From Streptomyces sp. NRRL WC-3742 (lineage in GTDB: Bacteria; Actinomycetota; Actinomycetes; Streptomycetales; Streptomycetaceae), in NCBI RefSeq assembly GCF_000720635.1, contig NZ_JOCF01000006.1, positions 1 through 64,000 of the forward strand: a stretch of 64,000 nt of DNA, in the 5' to 3' direction. Below the pieces are notes generated by a model that was not told where the DNA came from, searched no databases, and saw only the letters and a list, made by a program, of their open reading frames with translations. Of the stretch, positions 33,029 to 41,701 are shown one piece after another. A program made the translations under genes and the position numbers. How positions within the stretch are numbered: the stretch's first letter is position 1; each line of letters starts with the position of its first letter.

Positions 33029-34184
33029 GTTCCGGGTCCTCGGCCCGCTGGAGGTGGTCGACGGCCACCGCCGGCTGCCGCTGCGCGGCGCCAACCGCCG
33101 GGCCGCGCTCGGCTACCTGCTGCTGAACCCCAACCGGGTGGTGGCCACCGGCGAACTCGTGACGGCCCTGTGGCCGCACGGGGCGCCGCCCACCGCCCGC
33201 AAGATGCTGCACAACGCGGTGTGCGGGCTGCGCGCCACCCTGGGGGAGGGTGGCGCGGCACTGGAGAGCCGGCCGCCCGGCGCTGTGCTGCTCAGCCGCC
33301 CGCCGGGCTATGTGCTCCGCCTCGACGCCGACAGCCTGGACCTGGCGCGCTTCCGCCGCCTGGCGGGCGCCGGCCGCTCCGCCCTGGCCGCCGGGGCCTG
33401 GGTGCGGGCGGCCGCCCTGCTCGGCCAGGCGCTGTCGCTGTGGCGCGGCTGCGCCCTGGCCGACCTGGCCGAGGCCGGGATCGCCTGGCCCGAACTGCGC
33501 GGGCTGGAGGGCGAGCGGACGGCAGCCCTGGAGGACCGCTTCGAGGCCGAACTCGCCCTGGGCCGCCACCACGAGGTGGTCGCCGAGCTGGAGGCCGAGG
33601 CCCGGCGCGACCCGGCCCGGGAGCGGCTCGCCTCCCTGCTCGCCCTGGCCCTCTACCGGTGCGGGCGCCAGGTCGCCGCGCTGGAGTTCTTCCGGCTCCA
33701 CCGGGCCGCGTTGCGCGAGGAGTTGGGCCTGGAGCCCGGACGGGGGCTGCGCGAGCTGGAGCGGGCGATCCTCAACCACCACCCCTCCCTGGGACCGCCT
33801 CCGGGCGGTCCCAGGTCCAGGGACGGCCCGGAGCTGGAACTCCTGCACTCGGTGCTCCGGGTGGCCCGGCGGGAGCGGCGCCCGTACCTGGTGACGGTGC
33901 TCGGGCGGGCCGGTACGGGCAAGAGCCGGCTGCTCGCACGGCTGGACGAAACCATCGACCGTGACGAACGTTCGTACGTCGACGTGTTCGAGGACATCCA
34001 CCGCGCGGGAGAAGCGGTCCTGGAATCCATCGGCCGAACAGCGGAGATGCCCGGCCCGGCGCGACTGATCATTGCGACCGCCCGGCCCGAGCTCATCGAA
34101 CAACGGCCCGACTGGGGCAGCGGCAGAAACCAACTGACCATCACGCTCGACCAATTCGAGCCGGACTATAGCGCGGCTTTCTAG
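33021..34184 (+). CDS. SARP-family activator with a collapsed ATPase domain
   Basis: This 387-aa regulator has an OmpR-like winged helix (residues ~1-90; MREFRVLGPLEVVDG) and a bacterial transcriptional activation domain (~95-245). The region after residue 290 resembles the AAA/ATPase part of large AfsR-type regulators: Walker A in GRAGTGKSRLL (294-305), then only about 18 residues later a Walker-B-like VDVFEDIH, then IIATARPEL, and the protein ends. A typical ATPase has ~90 residues between those motifs and several hundred after, so this domain is internally and C-terminally reduced. It is translationally coupled to the amide-synthase-like gene. It probably activates the cassette through the heptad sites noted at 30051 and elsewhere. 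Confidence 0.9.
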   Translation: MREFRVLGPLEVVDGHRRLPLRGANRRAALGYLLLNPNRVVATGELVTALWPHGAPPTARKMLHNAVCGLRATLGEGGAALESRPPGAVLLSRPPGYVLRLDADSLDLARFRRLAGAGRSALAAGAWVRAAALLGQALSLWRGCALADLAEAGIAWPELRGLEGERTAALEDRFEAELALGRHHEVVAELEAEARRDPARERLASLLALALYRCGRQVAALEFFRLHRAALREELGLEPGRGLRELERAILNHHPSLGPPPGGPRSRDGPELELLHSVLRVARRERRPYLVTVLGRAGTGKSRLLARLDETIDRDERSYVDVFEDIHRAGEAVLESIGRTAEMPGPARLIIATARPELIEQRPDWGSGRNQLTITLDQFEPDYSAAF

Positions 34185-34202
34185 AGTCGCGATGTGTATG
34201 GA

Positions 34203-34233
34203 GCGTCCCGTCTCACCCCCGTGGACGGGACGC
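34203..34233. promoter_or_regulatory. 10-bp inverted repeat ahead of the MFS gene
   Basis: GCGTCCCGTC and GACGGGACGC are separated by 11 bases, between the SARP stop (34184) and the MFS start (34253). It may be a weak terminator or an operator; the two cannot be told apart. Confidence 0.4.
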
Positions 34234-34252
34234 AATTGAGAGGGAGAGCCAC

Positions 34253-35983
34253 ATGGCTTTGGATCAGAAAACGCAGTTGGACCAGAAATCCCAGGGGTCA
34301 CAGCAGCAGGCCGGAAGCTGGGGCCAGGAGTCCGACACCCCGCCGGACCCGAAGCGCTGGATCGCGCTCGCCGTCATCCTCACCGCCGCCTTCATGGACA
34401 TGCTCGACGTCACCATCGTGAACGTCGCCGTGCCCTCGGTGCGCGAGGACCTGTCGGCGGGCTACTCGGCGATCCAGTGGATCACCGCCGGGTACCAACT
34501 CGCGTTCGCCCTGCTGCTCATCAGCGGCGGGCGCTTCGGCGACATCTTCGGCCGCAAGAAGGTCTTCATGCTGGGCACGGCCGGCTTCACGCTGGCCTCC
34601 CTGCTCAGCGGCATCTCGACCAGCCCCGGCATGCTGGTCGGCTCGCGCATCCTCCAGGGTGTGTTCGCGGCGATCATCGTCCCGCAGATCCTGTCGATCA
34701 TCCACGTCACGTTCCAGGGCAAGGAACGGGTCAAGGCGTTCGCGATGTTCGGCTCGATCTCGGGCTTCGCGGCCGTGGCGGGCCTCTGCTTCGGCGGCCT
34801 GCTCGTCCAGGCGGACGTGTTCGGCCTCGGCTGGCGCGCGATCTTCCTGGTCAACCTGCCCATCGGCATCGGTGCGCTGCTCGTTGGTAGTCGGAAGATC
34901 AACGAGTCCCGCAACCCGCAGGCGCTCAAGCCCGACTTCGTCGGCATGGGCCTGGCCACACTCGGCCTGCTCATGCTGCTCTTCCCGCTCACCCAGGGCC
35001 GGGAGGAGGGCTGGCCGGTCTGGGGCTGGGTCTCGATGGGCCTCGCCGCGCCGGTGCTCGCCGCCTTCGTCTGGCACCAGCACCGCAAGACCGCCCGGGA
35101 CGACTCCCCGCTGATGCCGGTGCGGCTGTTCAAGAGCCGGGTGTTCTCCGCCGGCCTCTCCGTGCAGATCGCCTTCAACGTCGCCAGCGGCGTCTGGTTC
35201 CTGGCCTGGACGCTCTACCTCCAGGTCGGCCTGGGCTGGACCCCGATGCACGCGGGCCTCACCGCCCTGCCCTTCTGCATCGGCGCCTTCTCCGGCGCCG
35301 CGTCCTCCATGACGGTCTTCGTGCCGCGCATCGGACGCGGGGTGCTGGCGCTCGGCGCCGGGCTCATCATCGTCGCCCTCGGCACGTACGGGCTGCTCGC
35401 CGACCACTACGGCCGCGAGCTGCACTCCTGGCAGATGATCCTGCCGCTGCTGGTCTTCGGCTTCGGCTTCGGCCTGATCGCCTCGCCGATCCCGCGCCTG
35501 GTGCTCACCGCCGTGCCGTGGCAGGACGCCGGCTCCGCCTCGGGCCTCATCAACACCGCCCAGCAGCTCGGCGCGGCGATCGGCACGGCGCTCGCCTCCG
35601 TCGCGTTCTTCGGCATCCTGTCCAACCACGCCGCCACCTCCGCCGACACCACCATGGACCAGCTGCGCCAACGGCTGACCGCGGCCCAGGTGGCGCCGGA
35701 GCGGCTCGACCCGCTGATCGCGGACTTCAAGGCGTGCAGCGTCGCCGCCGCCGTCCAGAAGGACCCGTCGGAGGTGCCGGACGCCTGCCGTGCGCTCGCC
35801 TCCGAGCCCAAGGCGGCGGCCGCGTTCGCGGAGGCCGGGCAGACGGCCACCTCGGACAACTTCGGCACCGCGTTCCGCGTCTCGCTCGGGGCGGTGATGG
35901 GGCTGGCGGCCGTGGCTGGGCTGCTCGGCTTCCTGCTGCCCAAGAAGAAGAAGGAGGAGGAGCAGGCGAAGGCCGCCTGGTGA
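34253..35983 (+). CDS. DHA2-family exporter of the cassette
   Basis: This 576-aa MFS protein has ~14 membrane segments: FMDMLDVTIVNVAVPSVREDL (TM1), IQWITAGYQLAFALLLISGGRFGDIFGRKK (TM2-3) and SGLINTAQQLGAAIGTALASV late in the protein, all DHA2 signatures. A ~70-residue soluble segment lies between the last two TMs (from TTMDQLRQRL), and the C-terminus is a Lys/Glu-rich tail. The N-terminus is Gln-rich. A GGGAGA site precedes the ATG. It is the likely exporter for the cassette's product. A strong terminator follows it. Confidence 0.92.
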   Translation: MALDQKTQLDQKSQGSQQQAGSWGQESDTPPDPKRWIALAVILTAAFMDMLDVTIVNVAVPSVREDLSAGYSAIQWITAGYQLAFALLLISGGRFGDIFGRKKVFMLGTAGFTLASLLSGISTSPGMLVGSRILQGVFAAIIVPQILSIIHVTFQGKERVKAFAMFGSISGFAAVAGLCFGGLLVQADVFGLGWRAIFLVNLPIGIGALLVGSRKINESRNPQALKPDFVGMGLATLGLLMLLFPLTQGREEGWPVWGWVSMGLAAPVLAAFVWHQHRKTARDDSPLMPVRLFKSRVFSAGLSVQIAFNVASGVWFLAWTLYLQVGLGWTPMHAGLTALPFCIGAFSGAASSMTVFVPRIGRGVLALGAGLIIVALGTYGLLADHYGRELHSWQMILPLLVFGFGFGLIASPIPRLVLTAVPWQDAGSASGLINTAQQLGAAIGTALASVAFFGILSNHAATSADTTMDQLRQRLTAAQVAPERLDPLIADFKACSVAAAVQKDPSEVPDACRALASEPKAAAAFAEAGQTATSDNFGTAFRVSLGAVMGLAAVAGLLGFLLPKKKKEEEQAKAAW

Positions 35984-36016
35984 CCGGCGTGCCGCCCGCC
36001 AGAGCGCACAGAGCCC

Positions 36017-36058
36017 GCGAACGCCGCGTACGGACCCCTGTCCGTACGCGGCGTTCGC
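36017..36058 (+). terminator. 18-bp perfect hairpin after the exporter gene
   Basis: GCGAACGCCGCGTACGGA pairs perfectly with its complement across a 6-nt loop. It separates the ALAS-ligase-SARP-exporter unit from the acyltransferase operon that starts at 36211. Confidence 0.88.
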
Positions 36059-36210
36059 TGTTCCCCGGGATCGTCCGGGCCCCGAGCAGGGGTGCGGGCG
36101 CCCGCGAGCCGAGGTCCATCGGGGTTCGAGGTACCGCTGAGACCGTCGGGTCCCCGGGCTCCCCGCCCGCAGATCACGTACCCGGATCACCGCACTGGGA
36201 GGAGCAGGCC

Positions 36211-37236
36211 ATGACCCTGGCCTACGTAACGCACCCGATGATGGCGCACGAAGTCGGCTCGGGTGTCGACCTGTACGAGCGCCACGAGGTCGTACGGGAC
36301 CTCTACCGCCAGGTCACCGAATGGACCGGCATCGACGTGGAGCGCCTGCTGCGCGAGGGCCCCGAGGCCGAGCTCGCCGCCGTTGCACCGGTCTGCCAGG
36401 CCCTGCTCTCGCTGGCCGTCCACGACGTGCTGGCCTCCCTCGGCATCCGCCCGCAGGTGCTGGCCGGCATGAGCCTCGGCAACGTCGTCGGCGCCTGCAT
36501 GGCCGGCGCGATCGACCGCAGGGAGCTGTTCGTCTACCTCGCCGAGACCTCCGCCCCGCAGCAGATGCTCCCGCGCGTGCCCGGCCGCGAGGCGTTCCCC
36601 GACGGCGACGGCCGCGGCGGCGAGGCGTCCACCGTGATCATGCTCGCCATCCCCTTCGACCGGGACCCGGCCGAGTACGCCCTGGAGGCCGGCGGCGGCG
36701 CCCTGCACCTCGTCTCCGACATGGGCCCGGCCGACCCGGCGCTGAAGTTCCGCCGGGTCTGCTTCGGCGGTCTGCGCTCCGACGTGGACAAGTACCTCGC
36801 CGGGCTCCCCGCCGAGCAGCAGCCGTTCGCCGTCACCGACGTCCCGCTGACCCCGCACAGCCCGCTGCGCCAGGCGTACGTCGAGGAGGTGATCGACCCG
36901 ATCCTCGCCGGGATGACCTTCAGCGACCCGGACCGTCCGGTCGTCTCCTGCCTCGACCGGAGCACGCTCACCACCGGAGAGCAGGTCCGCACCCTGCTGC
37001 GCGAGAACCACCTGCGCGCCGCCTCGCTGCCCTTCATCAGCGACGGCCTGGAGCGCCACGGCGTCTCCGCGTACTTCGTCGTCGGCCCCTCCATCGCCGG
37101 CCGGTACGCCAAGCAGATCACCGAGTCCAAGAAGGCCGGGGAGATCCCGATGATCCCGGTGGAGAACCTGGAGCAGCTCCAGGCCGCCATCGAGGCGCTG
37201 TACGAACTCAACGTGGACCTCGGGGTGGCGGCGTGA
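36211..37236 (+). CDS. Acyltransferase-like protein (FabD/AT fold), cassette
   Basis: This 341-aa protein has the FabD/AT-domain catalytic pair: the nucleophile Ser in LAGMSLGNVVG (FabD: GHSLGE) and the His in LTPHSPLRQAY (AT: FHSP). The C-terminal pattern GLERHGVSAYFVVGPS matches the AT ending. The N-terminal GQGxQ oxyanion loop of malonyltransferases is replaced by YVTHPMMAHEVG, so it is divergent and not a malonyl-CoA:ACP transferase by sequence. It starts with GGAGGAG upstream and is translationally coupled to the adenylating enzyme. It could accept a mesaconyl (or methylaspartyl) group and transfer it to a hydroxyl or carrier protein, as VinK- or bafilomycin-type transferases do. No ACP is encoded nearby. 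Confidence 0.78.
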   Translation: MTLAYVTHPMMAHEVGSGVDLYERHEVVRDLYRQVTEWTGIDVERLLREGPEAELAAVAPVCQALLSLAVHDVLASLGIRPQVLAGMSLGNVVGACMAGAIDRRELFVYLAETSAPQQMLPRVPGREAFPDGDGRGGEASTVIMLAIPFDRDPAEYALEAGGGALHLVSDMGPADPALKFRRVCFGGLRSDVDKYLAGLPAEQQPFAVTDVPLTPHSPLRQAYVEEVIDPILAGMTFSDPDRPVVSCLDRSTLTTGEQVRTLLRENHLRAASLPFISDGLERHGVSAYFVVGPSIAGRYAKQITESKKAGEIPMIPVENLEQLQAAIEALYELNVDLGVAA

Positions 37237-38321
37237 GCACCGACACCGGGACGACCTGGCCCACGACCGTCGAGGAGTTCCTCGAGGTCGACCTCGACGA
37301 GTGGACCCGCCGGATCGTCGCCCGCCACTTCCACCCGGAGACCGGCAGCCCCTTCTGGCTCGCCCGCCGCGCCAAGCTGCCCTTCGACCCGCTGGGCATC
37401 ACCACCTACGCGGAGCTGGAGCGCTTCGGCCCGTTCCCGATGGACGAGATGACCAGCTGCGACCCGCGCGACCTCGTGCCGCTGGCCAACCCGCGCCCGC
37501 TCACCGGCCAGATCTGGGACTCCGGCGGCACCACCGGCACCCCCAAGCGCCTCTACTACACCGAGGCCCTGATGGCCGAGCGCGAGGTCTGGCGCGAGTA
37601 CGCCGACCACGCCGCCGGGTTCGAGGACGGCAAGGTCTGGCTCAACGCCATGCCCACCGGCCCGCACTTCGCCGGCACCCCGCCGATCACCGCCGCCCGC
37701 GCCGGCAAGGCGTTCGTCTACGGCATCGACATGGACCCGCGCTGGGTCAAGCGGATGCTCCGCCAGGGCCGCCCGGCCGACGCGCGCGAGTACACCGACC
37801 ACATCCTCGAGCAGATCGTCGAGGTCCTGTCGACCCGTGAGGTCGACTACCTGGCCACCTCGCCCGCCCTGATGCAGGCGCTGTGCCGCCAGCACCCCAC
37901 GGCGCTCAAGGACGTGCGGGGAGTGCGGATGTCCGGCACCCAGATCACCCCGCGCATGTTCCAGGAGTACCGCGACGTGGTCGGCGAGGACTTCATCATC
38001 CTGCGCCGCTACGGCAACACCATGGCCGACGCCGGGATGGGCCTCGGCGTCGAGGAGGGCGGCGAGATCCTGCCCTACCGCACCGCCTACCCCTTCACCA
38101 CCATGCGCATCGTCGACCCGGACGACTGGCGCAGCCCGGTCGAGGACGGCGTGTACGGGCAGGTGTGCGTCACCGTGCTCCACCCCGACCACTTCCTGCC
38201 CAACATGCTGGAGCGCGACGAGGCGCTGCGCCGCCCGATCGAGGGCTGGCCGGTGGACGGCGTCGCCAACGTGCGGCCGCTGATCCGCACCCGGGCCTCG
38301 GCTCCGGAAGGCATCTACTAG
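37233..38321 (+). CDS. Short PaaK-like adenylating enzyme, cassette
   Basis: This 362-aa protein begins at GTG 37233, overlapping the acyltransferase stop. It has the AMP-binding P-loop WDSGGTTGTPKRLYY, a DXXXP-like middle and, near residue 240, VRMSGTQITPRMFQEY typical of phenylacetate-CoA ligase relatives. A full PaaK-like enzyme is ~430 aa and ends with a lid domain bearing a catalytic Lys. This protein stops soon after the VDPDDWRSPVEDGVYGQV segment, so the lid is missing. It could still form an acyl-adenylate, which the acyltransferase-like partner would accept directly. Mesaconate is the most likely acid given the next gene. Known relatives of this type are rare, so the function is inferred from operon context. 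Confidence 0.75.
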   Translation: MSTDTGTTWPTTVEEFLEVDLDEWTRRIVARHFHPETGSPFWLARRAKLPFDPLGITTYAELERFGPFPMDEMTSCDPRDLVPLANPRPLTGQIWDSGGTTGTPKRLYYTEALMAEREVWREYADHAAGFEDGKVWLNAMPTGPHFAGTPPITAARAGKAFVYGIDMDPRWVKRMLRQGRPADAREYTDHILEQIVEVLSTREVDYLATSPALMQALCRQHPTALKDVRGVRMSGTQITPRMFQEYRDVVGEDFIILRRYGNTMADAGMGLGVEEGGEILPYRTAYPFTTMRIVDPDDWRSPVEDGVYGQVCVTVLHPDHFLPNMLERDEALRRPIEGWPVDGVANVRPLIRTRASAPEGIY

Positions 38322-38361
38322 CGGGCCCGCAGGGCTCCGCCGGAACCGGAAGGAGAAGCCG

Positions 38362-40464
38362 TTGCCCCCAATGACCGACGACCTTGCCACCGATGACCTT
38401 GTCACTGACGACCATGTCACCGATGACCTTGCCACCGACGAACGGACCGTTGTCCTGGCCGGTGTGGGCGGGGACGCCCACTCGGTCGGCCTGATCATCC
38501 TCAACCGGGTGCTCGTGCGCGCCGGGTACCGGGTGCGCTACCTCGGCAACCAGTGCCCGGTGCCGGACATCTGCCGGGCGGCGCAGGACGCCGACGCCGT
38601 CCTCGTCTCGAACATGGACGGGCACGCCCGCTACTACCTCGACGACCTGGCCGCCGTCCGGGCCGAACTGGGCGGCGCGGGTGCGCTGTGGTACCTCGGC
38701 GGGAACCCGTCGCTGTCCAACACCGAGGAGGAGGCGGAGGAGCTGCGGGGCCTCGGCTTCGACCGGGTCTTCCTCGGCTTCACCGACCAGAGCACCACCC
38801 TGACCCTGCTCGCCGGGGACCTGCGCGGCCGCCCGTCCCGCTCCGGCGGGTCGCGGCGGCTCGCCGGCCCGGCCGGCTCGGCCGCGGGCGCCTCCGCCCC
38901 GGGCGGGCGGTCCGGCCGGGGTGCCGGGTTCCGCCTGCCCGAGTCCGGGCGGCCCTTCGACGAGATCCGCGACGAGGTGCTGATGCTCTGGCGCACCGGC
39001 GCCGGCGCGCGCAGCCTCGCCGACAACGCCGAGGTGCTGCACCGCCGCACCTGGCTGGCCGACCGGCAGCGGGAGGCCCGCCAGGACGGGCGCATCCTCG
39101 TCCAGCCGCGCACCGGCGTCTCCGGCGACGAGGGCCAGCGCCGGCTGTTCCGCGCGATGCGGGCCGCCGGGGCGGACGTCCTCTCCTTCCAGATCGACTC
39201 CCTGACCCGCAACGGCGCGCACCAGGAGATCGAACTGCTGGAGAAGGGCGAGCAGTTGAGGGCCGGGCGGCCGATCGCCCTGAACGGTTACCCGGCCGTC
39301 AACCGGGGCGTCGCCGCGATGCGCCGGATGACCGAGGAGTTCCGGGACGTCCCCCTCCAGGTGCGCCACTCCACCCGGGACTCCCGGTTGCTCGCCGAGG
39401 TGTCCTTCGCGGCCGGGGTGGCGGGCTTCGAGGGCGGCCCGATCACGTACAACCTGCCGTACTTCCGGGACTACCCGCCGGCCGAGGCCATCGAACTGTG
39501 GCGCTACGTCGACCGGTTGGCAGGGATCTACCACGAGCGCCACGGCGTGGTGATCGACCGGGAGTTCTTCGGCGTCCTCACCGCCACCCTGATCCCGCCG
39601 AGCCTGGCGGCCGTCGTCAACGTGCTGGAAGCGCTGCTCGCGGCCGCCCAGGGCGTGGTGTCGGTCTCCCTCGGCTACGCCGAACAGGGCAACCGGGCCC
39701 AGGACATCGCGGCCGTACGGGCGTTGCGCCTGCTCGGCCGGGAGTACCTGGACCGGTTCGGCTTCGGGGACGTCCAGGTGCACACCGTCTTCCACCAGTA
39801 CATGGGCGCGTTCCCGCTGGACGCCGACAAGGCCCGGCAACTGCTGGTCGGTTCGGCCCGCACGGCCAGGCTCAGCGGCGCGGAGCGGGTGATGGTGAAG
39901 TCCCACATGGAGGCGATCCGCATCCCCTCCGAGCAGGACAACGCCGACAGCGTCCGGCTGGTCGTCGGCGCGGTCGACGACGCGGACCGGCTGGACGAAC
40001 CGGCCGAGGTCGAGTTCGAACTCGCCCTGGTGCTGGCCGAGTCGAGGGCCCTGCTGGACGCGGCGCTGCGGCTGGGCCACGGCAGCTTCGAGGCGGCGGT
40101 GGTCCGGGCGATCGAGGCCGGGATCATCGACGTGCCGTTCTCGCCGAGCCGGTGGAACGCCGGGCAGGTGCTCTCGGTGCGCGACCTCTCCGGGGCCGTC
40201 CGCTTCGCCGACCACGGCGCGCTGCCGCTGCCGGCCGAGGTCGCGGCCGTCCACCGGGACCTGGTGGCGCGGCGCTCGGGCAGCGGCGGCACCCCGCTGG
40301 AGCAGCTGATCGAGGCGGACATCCTCGACGTCGCCCGCGGCGCCTTCGCCGACTGGCCGCTGGACGGGCGGCCTTCGGGCGAACGGCCTTCGGGTGGACG
40401 GCCGGTAGGCGGGCGGCACCCGGTGGCGGCGGGAGCCGCCCGTCCGGCGGCCTCGGTCAGCTGA
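38362..40464 (+). CDS. Single-chain glutamate mutase (MutS-MutE fusion)
   Basis: This 700-aa adenosylcobalamin enzyme should convert L-glutamate to (2S,3S)-3-methylaspartate. Residues ~28-155 are the B12-binding S subunit, with the cobalt-ligand motif D38-A-H40-S-V-G43. A Pro/Gly/Ser linker (~155-195) joins it to the E subunit (~195-650). Aligned from memory to Clostridium MutE, the substrate-binding arginines are R250 (QPRTG), R283 (SLTR) and R335 (QVRHSTRD), and the catalytic Glu is E357 (FEGGPITYN). All are kept. In most species S and E are separate chains. A TTG at 38362 with AGGAG six bases upstream is the likely start. The N-terminus is an Asp-Thr repeat (TDDLATDDLVTDD) and the C-terminus another (GRPSGERPSGGRP). 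Confidence 0.95.
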   Translation: MPPMTDDLATDDLVTDDHVTDDLATDERTVVLAGVGGDAHSVGLIILNRVLVRAGYRVRYLGNQCPVPDICRAAQDADAVLVSNMDGHARYYLDDLAAVRAELGGAGALWYLGGNPSLSNTEEEAEELRGLGFDRVFLGFTDQSTTLTLLAGDLRGRPSRSGGSRRLAGPAGSAAGASAPGGRSGRGAGFRLPESGRPFDEIRDEVLMLWRTGAGARSLADNAEVLHRRTWLADRQREARQDGRILVQPRTGVSGDEGQRRLFRAMRAAGADVLSFQIDSLTRNGAHQEIELLEKGEQLRAGRPIALNGYPAVNRGVAAMRRMTEEFRDVPLQVRHSTRDSRLLAEVSFAAGVAGFEGGPITYNLPYFRDYPPAEAIELWRYVDRLAGIYHERHGVVIDREFFGVLTATLIPPSLAAVVNVLEALLAAAQGVVSVSLGYAEQGNRAQDIAAVRALRLLGREYLDRFGFGDVQVHTVFHQYMGAFPLDADKARQLLVGSARTARLSGAERVMVKSHMEAIRIPSEQDNADSVRLVVGAVDDADRLDEPAEVEFELALVLAESRALLDAALRLGHGSFEAAVVRAIEAGIIDVPFSPSRWNAGQVLSVRDLSGAVRFADHGALPLPAEVAAVHRDLVARRSGSGGTPLEQLIEADILDVARGAFADWPLDGRPSGERPSGGRPVGGRHPVAAGAARPAASVS
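38374..38433. repeat. 15-bp tandem repeats at the mutase N-terminus
   Basis: Four degenerate copies of ACCGATGACCTTGCC encode TDDLA/TDDLV/TDDHV/TDDLA just after the start. The repeat adds an acidic N-terminal tail absent from clostridial MutS. Confidence 0.85.
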
Positions 40465-40473
40465 ACACCCGCC

Positions 40474-41568
40474 TCAGCCGAACACCACCTCGAGGGTCTG
40501 CGACTCCTCGGCCGCGAAGCCGAGCAGTCGCAGACCCTCCGCCTCCACCGCCTCGAGGGCCCCCGCCGTGAGGGTCTCGAAGGGCTCGACGGTCAGCGTC
40601 GCCGTGTCCTTCACCCGGTCGATCCGCCACCGGCCGCGCACCGTGCCGTCGACCAGGACGGTCGCCGCGACCAGCCCGTTCTTGGTGTGGGTGATCTGCC
40701 GGTACTCGTCGCTGATCACCCGGCGGCGGTCGGCGAAGGCGACCATCAGGTTGTCGAACTCGGGCAGGAAGCGCACCGGCGTCTCCGTGCCCGCGTCCGG
40801 CAGCGGGCCGTCCGGCAGGTCGAACAGCTCCACGCCCTGCTCGTCGGTGAACCGCCGCAGCTGCGGCCGCAGCCGGTCCACCACCTCCGCCAGCCGGGTC
40901 AGCCCCGACCACGCCTGCACGTCCTTGACCGAGGCGGGCCCGTACGCGGCGAGGTAGCGCAGGATCATCGGGCCCGGGTCGCTCTCCGTGGCGATGTTGC
41001 GGCCCAGCCACGCCTCGTCCGTGGTGCACGGCACCGAGCCGTACGAGCGCCACAGCCCGCCCGGCGGCACCTGCACCAGCGGCAGCAGGTAGTGCACGGT
41101 GTACATCAGCGCCGCCGCGTCGGTGTCGGGCCAGCGCTCGTGCAGCGCGGCCTTCAGCTCCTTGTTGTTCATCGGCTGCGCGGCGAGCAACTTGCGCCCC
41201 TCGGCGAGCAGTTCGGCCTGGTCCAGATGGGCCGTCTTCTTGCCGAAGTGGCTGCGCTGGGCGCGCTCGCGCACTGGCTGGAAGAGCGGGCGCAGCGTCA
41301 GGAAGTCCTCGGCGGTGACGAGGTGCAGGGTGGCCCGCATCATGCCGGTGCGCACCACCAGCCGGTCCTGGATCAGCTGCGTCAGCTCGGGGTGGGTGAA
41401 CTCGGCGAGCCGCGTCCACAGCGAGAAGTACGGCGGGTCGGGCACCTGCGACTGCAGCCCGATCAGGTGCCGCAGCGCCTCCAGCGGCGGGCACTTCCAC
41501 GGCTCCAGCAGCCCCTGCCGGTGGAGGGTGGCGCGGTTGAGGGCGCGCCGGTCGAGCACGGTGGACAT
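40474..41568 (-). CDS. HTH_42 winged-helix protein, AlkZ-like DNA glycosylase family
   Basis: This 364-aa protein belongs to the winged-helix DNA-binding (HTH_42) family that includes AlkZ, the azinomycin-resistance glycosylase. The segment ALRHLIGLQSQVPDPPYFSLWTRL contains Gln39-Ser-Gln41 at the place of the family's catalytic QxQ motif. The central region (LYTVHYLLPLVQVPPGGLW) and a C-terminal LPEFDNLMVAFADRRRVI are also typical. Relatives in clusters such as azinomycin and trioxacarcin protect the host from alkylated or crosslinked DNA. It lies between the mutase and the methylaspartate lyase, transcribed toward the mutase. Homologues also occur outside clusters, so its role in resistance is suggestive only. 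Confidence 0.8.
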   Translation of the reverse strand: MSTVLDRRALNRATLHRQGLLEPWKCPPLEALRHLIGLQSQVPDPPYFSLWTRLAEFTHPELTQLIQDRLVVRTGMMRATLHLVTAEDFLTLRPLFQPVRERAQRSHFGKKTAHLDQAELLAEGRKLLAAQPMNNKELKAALHERWPDTDAAALMYTVHYLLPLVQVPPGGLWRSYGSVPCTTDEAWLGRNIATESDPGPMILRYLAAYGPASVKDVQAWSGLTRLAEVVDRLRPQLRRFTDEQGVELFDLPDGPLPDAGTETPVRFLPEFDNLMVAFADRRRVISDEYRQITHTKNGLVAATVLVDGTVRGRWRIDRVKDTATLTVEPFETLTAGALEAVEAEGLRLLGFAAEESQTLEVVFG

Positions 41569-41651
41569 CGGGTGGCATCTCCTGGTCGGGCCGACAGCCG
41601 GGCGCCCTCCACGCTAGGGCAGGGCGCTCGCGGACGGCTCGAACGGGGCCT

Positions 41652-41680
41652 TCTAGCGCCAGTCGGTCCGGTTTCGAGCG
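41652..41680 (+). promoter_or_regulatory. SARP-like heptads upstream of the methylaspartate lyase
   Basis: TCTAGCG, TCGGTCC and TCGAGCG stand at 41652, 41663 and 41674, each separated by 4 bases. The last ends 21 bp before the lyase ATG, which itself has no clear ribosome site, so the mRNA may be leaderless. The first two heptads are degenerate. Confidence 0.45.
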
Positions 41681-41701
41681 CTCCGGTGTCCTGTGTGCGC
41701 C

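Noticed and set aside
36121..36160. A SARP-like site upstream of the acyltransferase operon
   Set aside because: Only one TCGAG heptad is present and the neighbours at 11-bp spacing do not match.
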